Part shown: positions 35,321-44,720 of the stretch, piece after piece | Numbering within the stretch: position 1 is the stretch's first letter | Layout: each line of letters starts with the position of its first letter | Notes under the pieces: generated by a model | Seen by the model: the letters and a program-made list of their open reading frames with translations, nothing else | Databases searched by the model: none | What the model was told of the DNA's origin: nothing | Assembly (NCBI GenBank): GCA_019307945.1 | Contig: JAFDIS010000013.1 | Coordinates: forward strand, 1-57,505 | Length of the DNA: 57,505 nt | Source of the DNA: Deltaproteobacteria bacterium | GTDB taxonomy: Bacteria > Desulfobacterota > DSM-4660 > Desulfatiglandales > Desulfatiglandaceae | Direction of reading: 5' to 3' | Made by a program: the position numbers and the translations under genes

Positions 35321-38300
35321 TCAGATCTCCTCGATCATGGACATGATCTGGCCCTCTTCGAAACCCCTCAGATTGATGGCCCCTGAACGGCACGAGGCCA
35401 CGCACAGGCCGCACCCCTTGCAGAGCACCGGGTTGATTTCCGCCTTGCCCGCAAAGGGGCCCTCACTCACGAATGAAGGGGCCCCGTACGGGCAGACGTC
35501 CACACACACACCGCAACTGCTGCACAGCGTAGGGTCGGCATACGCCACGGTGCCGCTGACCTGTATGCTGTCTCGCGCCAGGAGGGTGCAGGCCCTGCCG
35601 GCGGCCGCCTGAGCCTGGGCCACCGATTCGTCCATGGGCTTTGGATAGTGGGCAAGGCCGCAGAGGAAAACGCCGTCCGTGGCGAACTCCGAAGGCCCCA
35701 GTTTTGCGTGCGCCTCCACGTAAAATCCGTCTTCGTTCACAGGCACCTTGAACATCCGGGAGACCGCCGCGGTATCACCGGGCACGATGGCCGAGGCAAG
35801 GGCCAGGAGGTCGGCCCGGATCACCACGGGCCTTTCGAGCACGTGGTCCACCACCTCGATCTCAAGGGCATCTTTGCCTGCGCTCACCCGCGGCTTTTGG
35901 TCCACCCCGTACCGGATGAAGATGACGCCCGCCTCCCGGGCCTTCCGATAGAGCCTTTCCCGCTCACCGTAAGTACGGATGTCCCGGTAGAGGATATAGA
36001 CGTCCATTTCCGGGTTCAGTTCCTTCAGGTGAAGGGCGCTTTCCATGGAGTGAGTGCAGCATACCCTGGAACAGTAAGGCCTCTCCTCTTCCCTGGACCC
36101 CACGCACTGGATGAACACGGCCGAGCGTGCCTTCTTCACGGCCTCGTCCCCCTCCAGGAACTTGCGATCCAGCTCGAGGTGGGTGACGACCCTGGGGTCT
36201 TGCCCGTAAAGGTATTCATCGGGCTTCCACTCCCGGCCCCCGGTGGCGATGACGGCGATGCCGTGCTCCACCTGATCCGTCTTGCCCCCGGAACGGAGAT
36301 CGGTCTTGAAATTGCCCACGAAACCATCAACGGCGACCAGTTCCGTATCCAGACGAACGTCTATCCTTGGATCTTCCTGAACGGACCGAATCAACGTCTC
36401 CAGGCGTTCCTTTACGTCTTCACCCTTCCAGGTCCGAAAGAGGTTTACGGCCTGCCCTCCCAGTTCCCCGTTCTTTTCTACAAGGCAGACTTCGTAGCCC
36501 TGGGTGGAAAGGCTCTTGGCGCTCACCATGCCCGAAACACCGCCCCCCAGGACCAGGGCCCGCTTGTTGATCTTCAGGCGTGTCTCCTGGAGCGGCTCCA
36601 TCAGTGCCACTTTGGCCACGGCCATGCGCACCAGGTCCTTGGCCTTTTCCGTGGCCGACTCCGGATCATCCTTGTGGACCCAGGAATCCTGGTTGCGTAT
36701 GTTGGTCATCTCGAACAGGTACTTGTTCAGGCCCGCATTGACGAGGGTTTCCTGGAACAGGGGCTCATGGGTCTTGGGAGTACAGGCGGCCACCACGATA
36801 CGGTTCAAATCCTTCTCTTTGATGACGGCCGTCATGGCTTCCTGCGTGTCCTGGCTGCAGGAATAAAGGTTGTCCGCCACGTATTCCACATAGGGCAGGG
36901 TGGCCGCGTAATCCCGCACCGCTGGGACGTCCACGACTCCCCCGATATTGATACCGCACTGGCACACGAAAACCCCTACCCGGGGGCGCCGACCGCGGAT
37001 ATCCAACTCCTCGGGCACTTCCTTTTCCCGGGTCAATTCGCCGCGCGCCGGGGCCAGAAGGGCACCTGCTTCAGCGGCGGCCGAACTCGCCTCGATGACC
37101 GATTGAGGAATGTCCTTGGGTCCCTGGAAGGCGCCACAAGCGAATATCCCCTCCCTGGACGTGGCCACAGGACGAAAAGAGTCGGTGAGGCAGAAGGCTC
37201 CTTCGGAGAGCCGGACATCCAGCTTGCGGGCCAGTTCCCGCACGTCTTCGGAGGTCTCGAGCCCTACGGAGAGGACCACCATGTCGAATGTCTCTTCTAC
37301 GAACAGGCCCTGCTCGTCAGAGTACTTCACCACCACCGAATGGCCGTCCTCAGCCGGATCCAGGGTATGCACGCGGGACCGCACGAAACGGACCCCATGC
37401 TTTTCCCTGGCCGCTTCGTAGTACCGCTCGAAATCCTTGCCGTGGGTACGCATATCCATGAAGAACAGGGCGCAGTCAAGGTCCGCTCCCGCATGCTCCT
37501 TGGCGATCACCGCCTCCTTGACCGCGTACATGCAGCAGACCGAGGAGCAATACCCGTGGTCGCACCGGTTGATGTCGCGTGAGCCAACGCACTGAAGCCA
37601 CGCAATCTTCTTGGGCTCGGCATGATCCGACATCCGTACCAGGTGTCCCATGGTGGGGCCGGAGGCGGACAGTATCCTCTCAAACTCCATGGAGGTGATC
37701 ACGTTGGGATGGCTGGTGTAGGCGTATGTCTCAAACCTGGAAGGATCGAAGGGCTGAAAACCGGGAGCAAGGATCACGGCCCCCACTTCCAGTTCAACGC
37801 TTTCCGGCATCCGAGAGTGTGTCTCCACGGAGACCGCATCGGCTCCGCAAGCCTCCACGCATTGAAAGCACTCGCAGCAATACCCGCAATTCAGACAACG
37901 ATCCGCTTCTTCTTTCCCGATTTCCTCCTCATACCCCAGTTCGACCTCACTAAAACCGGTTTTCCTCTCTTGCGCAGGAAGTTCGGGCATCTTCGCCCGT
38001 GGCTTTTTCGGTTCATCGACCGGAATCGGCCGGTACACGGGCGATTCCAGCCTGACGGGCTCCCGGCCTTCGGCCAGATCCCTGCCGTCGAGGTATCGTT
38101 CTATGGACTCGGCCGCTTCCCGACCGGCTGCGACTGCTCCTATGGCCACCCAAGGCCCCGTCTGGAGATCACCTCCCGCGAAAACTCCTTCTCTTGCCGT
38201 AGCATAGGTGGCGGCATCCACTTCGATGGTGCCCCAGCGCGTGAATTCCAGGCCGGCAATATCCTCCAGGGCACTCAGGTCCGGTGTCTGGCCGATGGCC

Positions 38301-39757
38301 GGAATCAACTGATCGATCTCGATGTCATACTCGCTGCCCGGGATGGGGATGGGCCGCCTGCGGCCGGAAGAATCCGGTTCTCCCAGTTCCATGCGAATGC
38401 ACCTGAGTCCCGCCACCACCCCGTCCCGCACAAGGATTTCCTGAGGGGCGGACAGATAGGTGATCTTGACCCCTTCCTCTTCCGCGGCGTGAATCTCCTC
38501 CTCCCAGGCAGGCATTTCCGCCCTCGTACGGCGGTAGATGATGTTCACCTCGGCCGCGCCCAAACGCACGGCGGACCTGGCCACGTCGATCGCCACGTTC
38601 CCCCCGCCTATAACGGCGACCTTGTTGCCGACCTCCACCTTCCCGGTCAGGTTCAATTCTCTCAAAAAATCGACGCCTTGAAGCACTCCCTGGGCCCGCT
38701 CCCCCGGCACGCCCAGTTCTATGCCCCGATGGGCTCCCACGGCAAGGTACACCGCCTTGAAGCCCATGTCGAAAAGATCATCCACACCCAGGTCGGGGCC
38801 CAGGGGTGTATTTGTCCTGATTTCCACTCCCAGGTTCCGAATGAGTTCAATTTCCTGATCAAGGACCTTTCTCGGAAGTCGGTGTTCAGGAATGCCCACC
38901 CGCAGCATGCCGCCCGGCTCGGGAAGGGCTTCGAAAATCACGGACTGAATTCCTCGCCGCGCCAGATGGTAGGCCGCAGAGAGACCCGCAGGACCCGATC
39001 CCACTATGGCAACGCGCTCCTCCCTGCGGGGGGCACAGGGGATTTCTATCTCGCGGGGATCGAATTGATCCGCGGCCAGGCGTTTCAAGTCACGGATGGC
39101 GACAGGGGCGTCCACTTCCACCCGCCGACAGGCGTCTTCGCATCCATGAGGGCAAATTCTTCCAAGGACGCCCGGAAGGGGGAGTTCCTCCATGATGATC
39201 TGAAGGGCCTCCTTGTACTTGCCCTCCTTGACCATCTGAACATAGCCCTGGACGTTGAGTCCCGCAGGGCACGCCAATCGGCAGGGGGCCTTGTCGGCCT
39301 TCTGGATCGCGAAAGCGCCTGGAATGGCCTGGGCATATTTCTTGAAGGTGGCCTTTCGGGTGGTGAGACCCTGGTCGTACTCGCTGGGGAGGAGAACCGG
39401 GCAGACTTCCGCACAGTCCCCGCAACTGGTACACCGCGACTCGTCAATATAGCGCGGGGTCTTGCTGAGCACCACCTTGAAGTTCCCGGCGGTTCCTTCG
39501 ATCCTGTCGATTTCCGCGCACGTAATCAGATTGATATTCAGATGCCGGCCGACCTCGACCAGTTTGGGAGAGATAATTCACATGGCGCAATCGTTTGTGG
39601 GGAAGGTCTTGTCCAACTCACTCATGACACCGCCGATTGCGGAAGACTTTTCAACGAGGTGAACCAGGAACCCTGAATCTGCTAGGTCCAAGGCCGCCTG
39701 CATTCCGGCGATTCCACCCCCAACGACCATGACGGATCCCGTGGGTTGGCCAGCCAT
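35321..39757 (-). CDS. hdrA: HdrA selenoprotein (Sec60) with NfnB-like insert and tandem HdrA module
   Basis: 1478 residues from ATG 39757 (AAGGAG 8 bases upstream), reading TGA 39580-39578 as Sec at residue 60 in [22 protein letters not shown], a Cys in most HdrA proteins. Order: HdrA FAD start ([20 protein letters not shown]); [4Fe-4S] [11 protein letters not shown] at about 109; a GltD/NfnB-like unit at about 156-560 with its own Cys clusters, FAD ([21 protein letters not shown]) and NADP ([17 protein letters not shown]) motifs; Cys cluster 621-637; CVGSRD...CC at 723-742; a second HdrA module from about 926 with FAD motif [13 protein letters not shown] and CVGSREEE...CC at 1218-1234; two C-terminal ferredoxin clusters at 1412-1456. 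HdrA is the flavin bifurcation site. First gene of the operon. Confidence 0.9.
39551..39580 (-). other. Sec TGA of hdrA with downstream GGTC elements
   Basis: On the minus strand TGA (39580-39578), then 17 bases, then GGTC (39560-39557) and a second GGTC (39554-39551). The 17-base distance to GGTC is the same as in the relic at 17824. The stem around it is weak by eye, so the SECIS fold is uncertain even though the coding evidence for Sec is strong. Confidence 0.4.
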
Positions 39758-39823
39758 GCGCGATACTCCTTGTGCGTTTGAGTTGACATTTTGCCCCGAC
39801 GCTTCAGGGAAAAATAAGGCCAT

Positions 39824-39852
39824 TTTTATTTCTTCTTGACCTCAGTTGTCAA
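39824..39852 (-). promoter_or_regulatory. Promoter of the hdrA-flx operon
   Basis: On the minus strand TTGACA (39852-39847), 17 bases, ATAAAA (39829-39824), giving a leader of about 60 bases to ATG 39757. The -35 box lies inside one arm of the GTTGTCAA inverted repeat described separately. Confidence 0.5.
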
Positions 39853-39875
39853 CCCCGAAAGTTTTACTTGACAAC
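39845..39875. repeat. GTTGTCAA...TTGACAAC inverted repeat, possible operator
   Basis: Perfect 8-base arms at 39845-39852 and 39868-39875 with a 15-base spacer lie between the divergent hdrA and kinase genes. A further TTGACA occurs at 39783-39788. The rest of the 39758-40173 intergenic region is AT-rich near hdrA and GC-rich near the kinase and holds no ORF I would support. Confidence 0.5.
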
Positions 39876-40173
39876 CTTTCTGAGCATTTCGCTCGGGAAT
39901 CCGGAAAAGGTTTCTGCCTCCTAAAACACGGCGGGGGAGGATAAAACGGGTAAGCATGCTGTTTGCGCTCCCATCTTTCCTGTGATAGACTTTTTTCATT
40001 CCGATTTTCAAGGCATTTCGGTTTGGGACCTTCCGGATGCGGAGCGGCCCGAATGAATCGCGGGGCGGAAGACGGCATGCCGACAGGCCCGGCGGCCCGC
40101 CCGCAGAAACGCTGACTCGGTTCGCCACTCATCAAGATCCGAGATCGGCGTGGGAGAGAAAAGGGAAGAAGAG

Positions 40174-41730
40174 ATGATCCGTATCGGCGTGGTAGGTGGT
40201 GGTTTTCTTTCCGGGGACGTCTTGGAAAAGACCCATTCGGATGATCACGCGAACGATTTGGGCGCCCGGATCGTGGCCCTCGCAGATCCCGTCCCTTCGA
40301 ATCCCGGCGCGGTCAAGGCCCGGGAAATGGGCCTTCGAGTCACAAGGGATTACAACGATTTTCTTACCCCGGACTCGGATATCGATTTTGTGATTGTCAT
40401 GAGTTCGGACAAAAAAATCTATGAGGAAATATTGAAAAAGAAACCAGGGCATGTCGGTGTGCTTCCCTATCCCGTCTTCGATATGCTCTGGCGGGCCGCC
40501 ACACTGGACGAGGCCCGGGAAAGGGCTCGAAAAGAGGAAATTGAAACCATCTTAAACGCCATTGAAGATTTCATTGTAGTAATCACGCCCGAACGGGAAA
40601 TCGTTGACGTGAACGAAGCCTTCTTGAGAAAGATGGGATACCGCCGGGAGGAGGTCGTAGGCCGCAAGTGCCACGAAATTTTCCAGATTCTTCCTGAACC
40701 TTGTGAGGGAGTGGATTTCGTCTGCCCCCTGGAGCAAGTCATTAGGAACCGACGGGCGGACCAGCAGGTACTCACGCGTGTGGATCACAAGGGGGAACTT
40801 CGGCACGTGGAAGTGAGCATGTTCCCCATCTGGGGGAAAGAAGGCGAATTGTCCAGGTTCATCGAGATCAGTCGAGATGTAACGGATCGATTGCAACAGG
40901 AGGAAAAGGTAAGACTTCGGCTGGAGAAGATGGTGGAGGCACGCACGAGGCAATTAAGGGAAACCCACGAGAAACTTCTCCACCAGGACAAGATGGCCTC
41001 TCTGGGAAAACTCTCGGCTTCAGTGGTCCACGAGCTGAACAATCCCATTGCGGGAATACTCAACTTCATCTTGCTCATGAAACGAATTCTCGACGAAAAC
41101 CACATGGACGCGGACGGCATCGCACGCTTCTTACAGTACCTGGAACTCATGGAAACCGAAACGCGACGTGTCAGCAGGATCGCGTCCAACCTTCTGTCCT
41201 TTTCCAGGCAATCCAAAATCGAGTTGAAACGGATCGATCTGAATCGCCTCCTGGACAAGACGTTGATGATCAACCAGAACCTTCTGAAGATCAATCAAGT
41301 AACCGTAAACAAGTCGCTGTCACCCGACATGCCGATGATCCTGGGATCCGAGGATCAACTTCAACAGGTGTTCATGAATCTGATCTCGAACGCCGTGGAG
41401 GCCATGGAGGGCGGGAAGGGGGGAGTCCTGCAAATAGAGACACGGAGACTGCCGGAGGACGCTCAGGTGATGATCACGTTTGAAGACGCGGGTATCGGGA
41501 TCCCCCCGGAGAATATCCCCAGGCTTTTCGAACCCTTTTTTACTACGAAAAAGAAGGGCAAAGGCGTAGGTCTCGGCCTTTCCGTGGCATACGGAATCAT
41601 ACGAGAGCACGAAGGCGAGATCCACGTGGATTCGGTGCCGGGAAAAGGGACAAAATTTGAGATTGTTCTCCCTGAAAAGCGCAAGAACGGAGGCCGGCAT
41701 GAACACAGCCAAGATTCTCATAGTGGATGA
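40174..41730 (+). CDS. Histidine kinase with N-terminal NAD-binding-like domain and Cys-bearing PAS
   Basis: 518 residues from ATG 40174 (GGGAAGAAGAG upstream). Residues 1-105 begin IRIGVVGGGFLSGDVL and continue as a Rossmann-like domain of the oxidoreductase/dehydrogenase kind (RIVALADPVP, DIDFVIVMSS). A PAS domain (about 120-245) has Cys 166, 177 and 184 in the spacing C-x10-C-x6-C-Pro-Leu. Coiled coil, HisKA with His about 286 in SASVVHELNNPIAGIL, and HATPase (NLISNAVEAM, DAGIGIPP, KGVGLGLSVAYGI) follow. It probably senses redox or pyridine-nucleotide state. It overlaps the response regulator gene by 32 bases and is divergent from hdrA. Confidence 0.9.
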   Translation: MIRIGVVGGGFLSGDVLEKTHSDDHANDLGARIVALADPVPSNPGAVKAREMGLRVTRDYNDFLTPDSDIDFVIVMSSDKKIYEEILKKKPGHVGVLPYPVFDMLWRAATLDEARERARKEEIETILNAIEDFIVVITPEREIVDVNEAFLRKMGYRREEVVGRKCHEIFQILPEPCEGVDFVCPLEQVIRNRRADQQVLTRVDHKGELRHVEVSMFPIWGKEGELSRFIEISRDVTDRLQQEEKVRLRLEKMVEARTRQLRETHEKLLHQDKMASLGKLSASVVHELNNPIAGILNFILLMKRILDENHMDADGIARFLQYLELMETETRRVSRIASNLLSFSRQSKIELKRIDLNRLLDKTLMINQNLLKINQVTVNKSLSPDMPMILGSEDQLQQVFMNLISNAVEAMEGGKGGVLQIETRRLPEDAQVMITFEDAGIGIPPENIPRLFEPFFTTKKKGKGVGLGLSVAYGIIREHEGEIHVDSVPGKGTKFEIVLPEKRKNGGRHEHSQDSHSG

Positions 41731-43042
41731 CGAACTCATCATGAGAGAATCCCTGGCCGGATGGCTGGAGAGGGATGGGCACCGGGTGGACAAGGCCGCC
41801 AGCGGAGAAGAGGGCCTCGATATGCTCGAAAAAACCCGATACGACATCCTCCTGCTGGACATCAAGATGGAAGGCATGAGCGGCCTTGAAGTGTTGAAAC
41901 AGGTCGCTGAAAACGACCCGGACGTGGCCGTGGTGATGATCACGGCTTATGGGTCGGTCTCCACGGCGATCGAGGCCATGAAGAATGGTGCGACCGATTA
42001 TCTCATGAAACCTTTCGACCCCGGGGAATTGGGGGTGTTGATCGAAAAAATACTGGAGCAGCAGGCCCGGGCGAGGGAAACCCTTTTCCTGAAGGAGGAA
42101 TACAAGAAACAGACCCGATTCGAAAATATGATCGGCCAGTCCAGGGCAATGCAAGAGGTATTCAGCCTGATTGAAGACGTGGCGACAACGGACTCCACCG
42201 TACTGATTACAGGCGAAACAGGCACGGGAAAGGGGCTCGCCGCCAAGGCCATTCATACGAAAAGTCCAAGGTCCGGCGGTCCCTTTGTTGCCGTCAATTG
42301 CGGAGCATTCCCGGAAACCCTGCTGGAAACGGAGCTGTTCGGACACCAGAAGGGGGCCTTTACTGATGCCAAAACCACCAAGAAAGGTCGGCTCGAATTG
42401 GCCCAGGGCGGAACCCTGTTCCTGGACGAAATCGGTGAGATCAGCATGAGGATGCAGATCGATCTCCTGCGTGTCCTGGAAGACCGCTTGTTTTACAGGG
42501 TCGGCGGCACGCAGCCCATAGAGGCCGATTTCAGAGTGATCGCAGCGACGAACAAGGACTTGAGCCGAGCCATCCGCGAAAGGACCTTTCGGGAAGACCT
42601 GTTTTACAGGCTCAACGTGATATCCCTGGCCATGCCCCCCTTGCGTGAGAGGAAGGAAGACATCCCGCTTCTCGCAGAGCATTTCCTGAAGCGATTTGCC
42701 ATGGAATCGAACAAGCAGATCGACAAGATCAGCAGAGAGGCGATGGATGAACTGATGCTCTACGAATGGCCCGGCAACGTACGGGAGCTGGAAAATGCGA
42801 TCGAGCGGGCCGTCGTGGTAGGAAAGGGTCGCAAAGTCATGGCCGGGGATCTTCCCATCTTTTCCCCCGAACACCGCACCCTTTCCAAGGATCTATCCCT
42901 CCAGGCGGCCGAAAAGGCGCACATTCTGAAAATCCTTCAGGGAAACGCGTGGAATGTGAAGAAAAGCGCGGAGATTCTCGGTATCGACCGCTCCACCCTC
43001 TACAGCAAGATGAAACGATATCAAATACGCAGGCCGGATTGA
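41699..43042 (+). CDS. NtrC-type sigma54-dependent response regulator
   Basis: 447 residues from ATG 41699 (GGAGG upstream); the longer frame to 41657 lies inside the kinase gene. Receiver domain (phospho-Asp in [14 protein letters not shown]), AAA+ domain ([26 protein letters not shown], sensor and R-finger region) and a Fis-type helix-turn-helix ([24 protein letters not shown]). The sigma54-contact loop reads GAFTDA instead of GAFTGA. It activates sigma54 promoters on phosphorylation by the adjacent kinase. A sigma54 promoter at 45771 is a candidate target. Confidence 0.95.
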   Translation: MNTAKILIVDDELIMRESLAGWLERDGHRVDKAASGEEGLDMLEKTRYDILLLDIKMEGMSGLEVLKQVAENDPDVAVVMITAYGSVSTAIEAMKNGATDYLMKPFDPGELGVLIEKILEQQARARETLFLKEEYKKQTRFENMIGQSRAMQEVFSLIEDVATTDSTVLITGETGTGKGLAAKAIHTKSPRSGGPFVAVNCGAFPETLLETELFGHQKGAFTDAKTTKKGRLELAQGGTLFLDEIGEISMRMQIDLLRVLEDRLFYRVGGTQPIEADFRVIAATNKDLSRAIRERTFREDLFYRLNVISLAMPPLRERKEDIPLLAEHFLKRFAMESNKQIDKISREAMDELMLYEWPGNVRELENAIERAVVVGKGRKVMAGDLPIFSPEHRTLSKDLSLQAAEKAHILKILQGNAWNVKKSAEILGIDRSTLYSKMKRYQIRRPD

Positions 43043-43599
43043 AGACCCCGTCGACACATAGCATTCTCATTTCGCCCATCAATTTCGCTGACAGGGCGCT
43101 GCTGGACCGAATGATGAAGGAGATGCACAAGGTGTTCGGCTTTTCGGTCCGGGTCGCCTCGGTTCTGGATGACGTGGAATTCGCATATGACCGCCGCCGG
43201 AGGCAATACCATTCAACGCCGATCCTGGAAGCCCTGGACAGGGCGGCCCCGCCCAACTTCGTGAAAGTCCTTGGGATCACCAAGGAGGATCTGTTCATCC
43301 CCATCCTGACCCATGTCTTCGGGGAGGCCCAATTGGGGGGCAGGGCCTCCATCATCTCCACAAACCGCCTTGGAGAGGACTTCCCTTCCGGATTTCATGT
43401 GGAAAAGTTCCGGTGCAGAGTCGTCAAGGAGGCCATCCATGAACTGGGGCATACCTTCAATCTTCGCCATTGTAAAGATCCAACCTGCCTCATGCACTAC
43501 TGCCGCACCGTCCGGGACGTGGACAGGAAATCGGAGCACCTCTGCCGGTATTGTCAGGTCCTGCTCTCCGATGAAATCAGCATTCTCCCGGGGGAGTAG
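43039..43599 (+). CDS. amzA: Archaemetzincin-family metalloprotease
   Basis: 186 residues from TTG 43039, which overlaps the regulator TGA (43040-43042); the frame has no better start, and the upstream part belongs to the regulator. The full archaemetzincin signature is present: HELGHTFNLRHC with three zinc His, CLMHYC with the met-turn, and a CRYC pair that binds a second structural zinc. N-terminal ISPINFADRALLDRM also fits. These are small cytoplasmic proteases of unknown substrate. Translational coupling to a two-component system is unusual and suggests joint function. Confidence 0.88.
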   Translation: MKTPSTHSILISPINFADRALLDRMMKEMHKVFGFSVRVASVLDDVEFAYDRRRRQYHSTPILEALDRAAPPNFVKVLGITKEDLFIPILTHVFGEAQLGGRASIISTNRLGEDFPSGFHVEKFRCRVVKEAIHELGHTFNLRHCKDPTCLMHYCRTVRDVDRKSEHLCRYCQVLLSDEISILPGE

Positions 43600-43702
43600 A
43601 TCTCCCGGACGATCCCCCGGATCCGTGTCAATGAATTCGTTGTACGGCGGGAGGGTAAAAGATTTTGTGGCGCATCCCTGAAAATCGATTCTCAGCCCCC
43701 TC

Positions 43703-44656
43703 CTAGGATTCCGATGGGGAATAGCGAAGAAAAAGGCGCTGCAGATTGTCCCAGCCCAGCTTCGGTATTTTACCCAGGATATCATCGCCAAGAAGACCGC
43801 CGTCGGCACTCAATGGACCCTCGACGGTTTCTATGAGCTCGTACAACCGCGCGACCTCTCCCTCCATGAAGGCCTTTGTCTCCTCGTGAATGAATAAATT
43901 CTTGAGGTCTTCCCTGAGACGATATGCATGGACCAGCATGACCCATCCTTCGGTGTAAGGGCTGCCGGCCGGACCAGGCCCTTCCCACACCGCCGGGTTT
44001 ATGGAAGTGACCACACCCGTTACGGGAGACAGCATCCGGGCCTTGCGGCTTCCTCTGAAAACGGATATGGCGGCAGAGCCCTGTTGCACCTCTTTTCCGG
44101 CGAGCGGGCCCTCTATCCGGTCCAAAGGCCCCAGGAGTCGGAAAACGAAATCGTCTATTCCCACCCGGACGGATGAATCACCCTCCATTCGGACCCACGT
44201 ATGGCCCGGGTGAAAATAGTATCCCTGGGGAAGTTTGATCCCCTTGACTTCAAACGTTTCCACCGGCAAGACCGCCGCGTGAACGGTAAACTGATCCAGG
44301 AAATACTGATTGAAATCACAGGGGCCGCACTGGTATTCATTGGTGCACGAGCGGTACTCGATGTGTCCCTTCATGTGGTGGATGCAGGGTCGTTGCCATT
44401 GGGGGCGCTCCATCAGGCGCTCTTGCCAGGGAATAATACTCCTGCGCCTTCCATGCCCCGGGGTCCGATCCTCCTTCTTTTCCCGGTTTTCGCGTGCCAC
44501 ACGTCTCAACGCCCTGTCAAACACGCATTCCCGACACTGATACCCCCGGGCGCATTCTTTTCTACGGACGACCCCCGCCTGCTTCCAAACGCAGTCGGAA
44601 CGCTCTCCAGCGGGGGGCCCGGCACGACTCTTCGGGAACATCTCCTTGTCCTCCAT
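43703..44656 (-). CDS. GcvH-like protein with two four-Cys motifs (paralog 2)
   Basis: 317 residues from ATG 44656 (GGGAGGGGG 6 bases upstream). Two C-x12-C-x5-C-x2-C motifs, Cys 22-35-41-44 and 91-104-110-113, each followed by x-[FY]-[DN], precede a GcvH-like barrel (YYFHPGHTWVRMEG, VRVGIDDFVFRLLG, LSPVTGVV). The lipoyl Lys expected before the SPV turn is not in register, so the carrier function is probably lost. A C-terminal helical region follows. It is about 65 bases after its paralog and shares its transcript. Such proteins are common in sulfate reducers with no proven function. Confidence 0.85.
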   Translation of the reverse strand: MEDKEMFPKSRAGPPAGERSDCVWKQAGVVRRKECARGYQCRECVFDRALRRVARENREKKEDRTPGHGRRRSIIPWQERLMERPQWQRPCIHHMKGHIEYRSCTNEYQCGPCDFNQYFLDQFTVHAAVLPVETFEVKGIKLPQGYYFHPGHTWVRMEGDSSVRVGIDDFVFRLLGPLDRIEGPLAGKEVQQGSAAISVFRGSRKARMLSPVTGVVTSINPAVWEGPGPAGSPYTEGWVMLVHAYRLREDLKNLFIHEETKAFMEGEVARLYELIETVEGPLSADGGLLGDDILGKIPKLGWDNLQRLFLRYSPSES

Positions 44657-44720
44657 CCAGAACCCCCTCCCTGCGTTCCGCCGGGGTCCGAGGATCGGGA
44701 GCCCCGGGCGCGCACCCATC

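Noticed and set aside
39578-39580. TGA read as a true stop, giving separate 60-residue and 1384-residue proteins
   Set aside because: Conserved HdrA sequence continues through the TGA on both sides, no ribosome site precedes the downstream start, and SelB is present.
35648-39676. Plus-strand ORFs of 644 and 684 codons
   Set aside because: They are opposite the HdrA gene, whose minus-strand frame shows FAD, NADP and Fe-S motifs throughout.
42766-43038. N-terminal extension of the archaemetzincin frame from 42766
   Set aside because: It lies inside the Fis-type DNA-binding end of the response regulator; family length and motifs start just after 43039.
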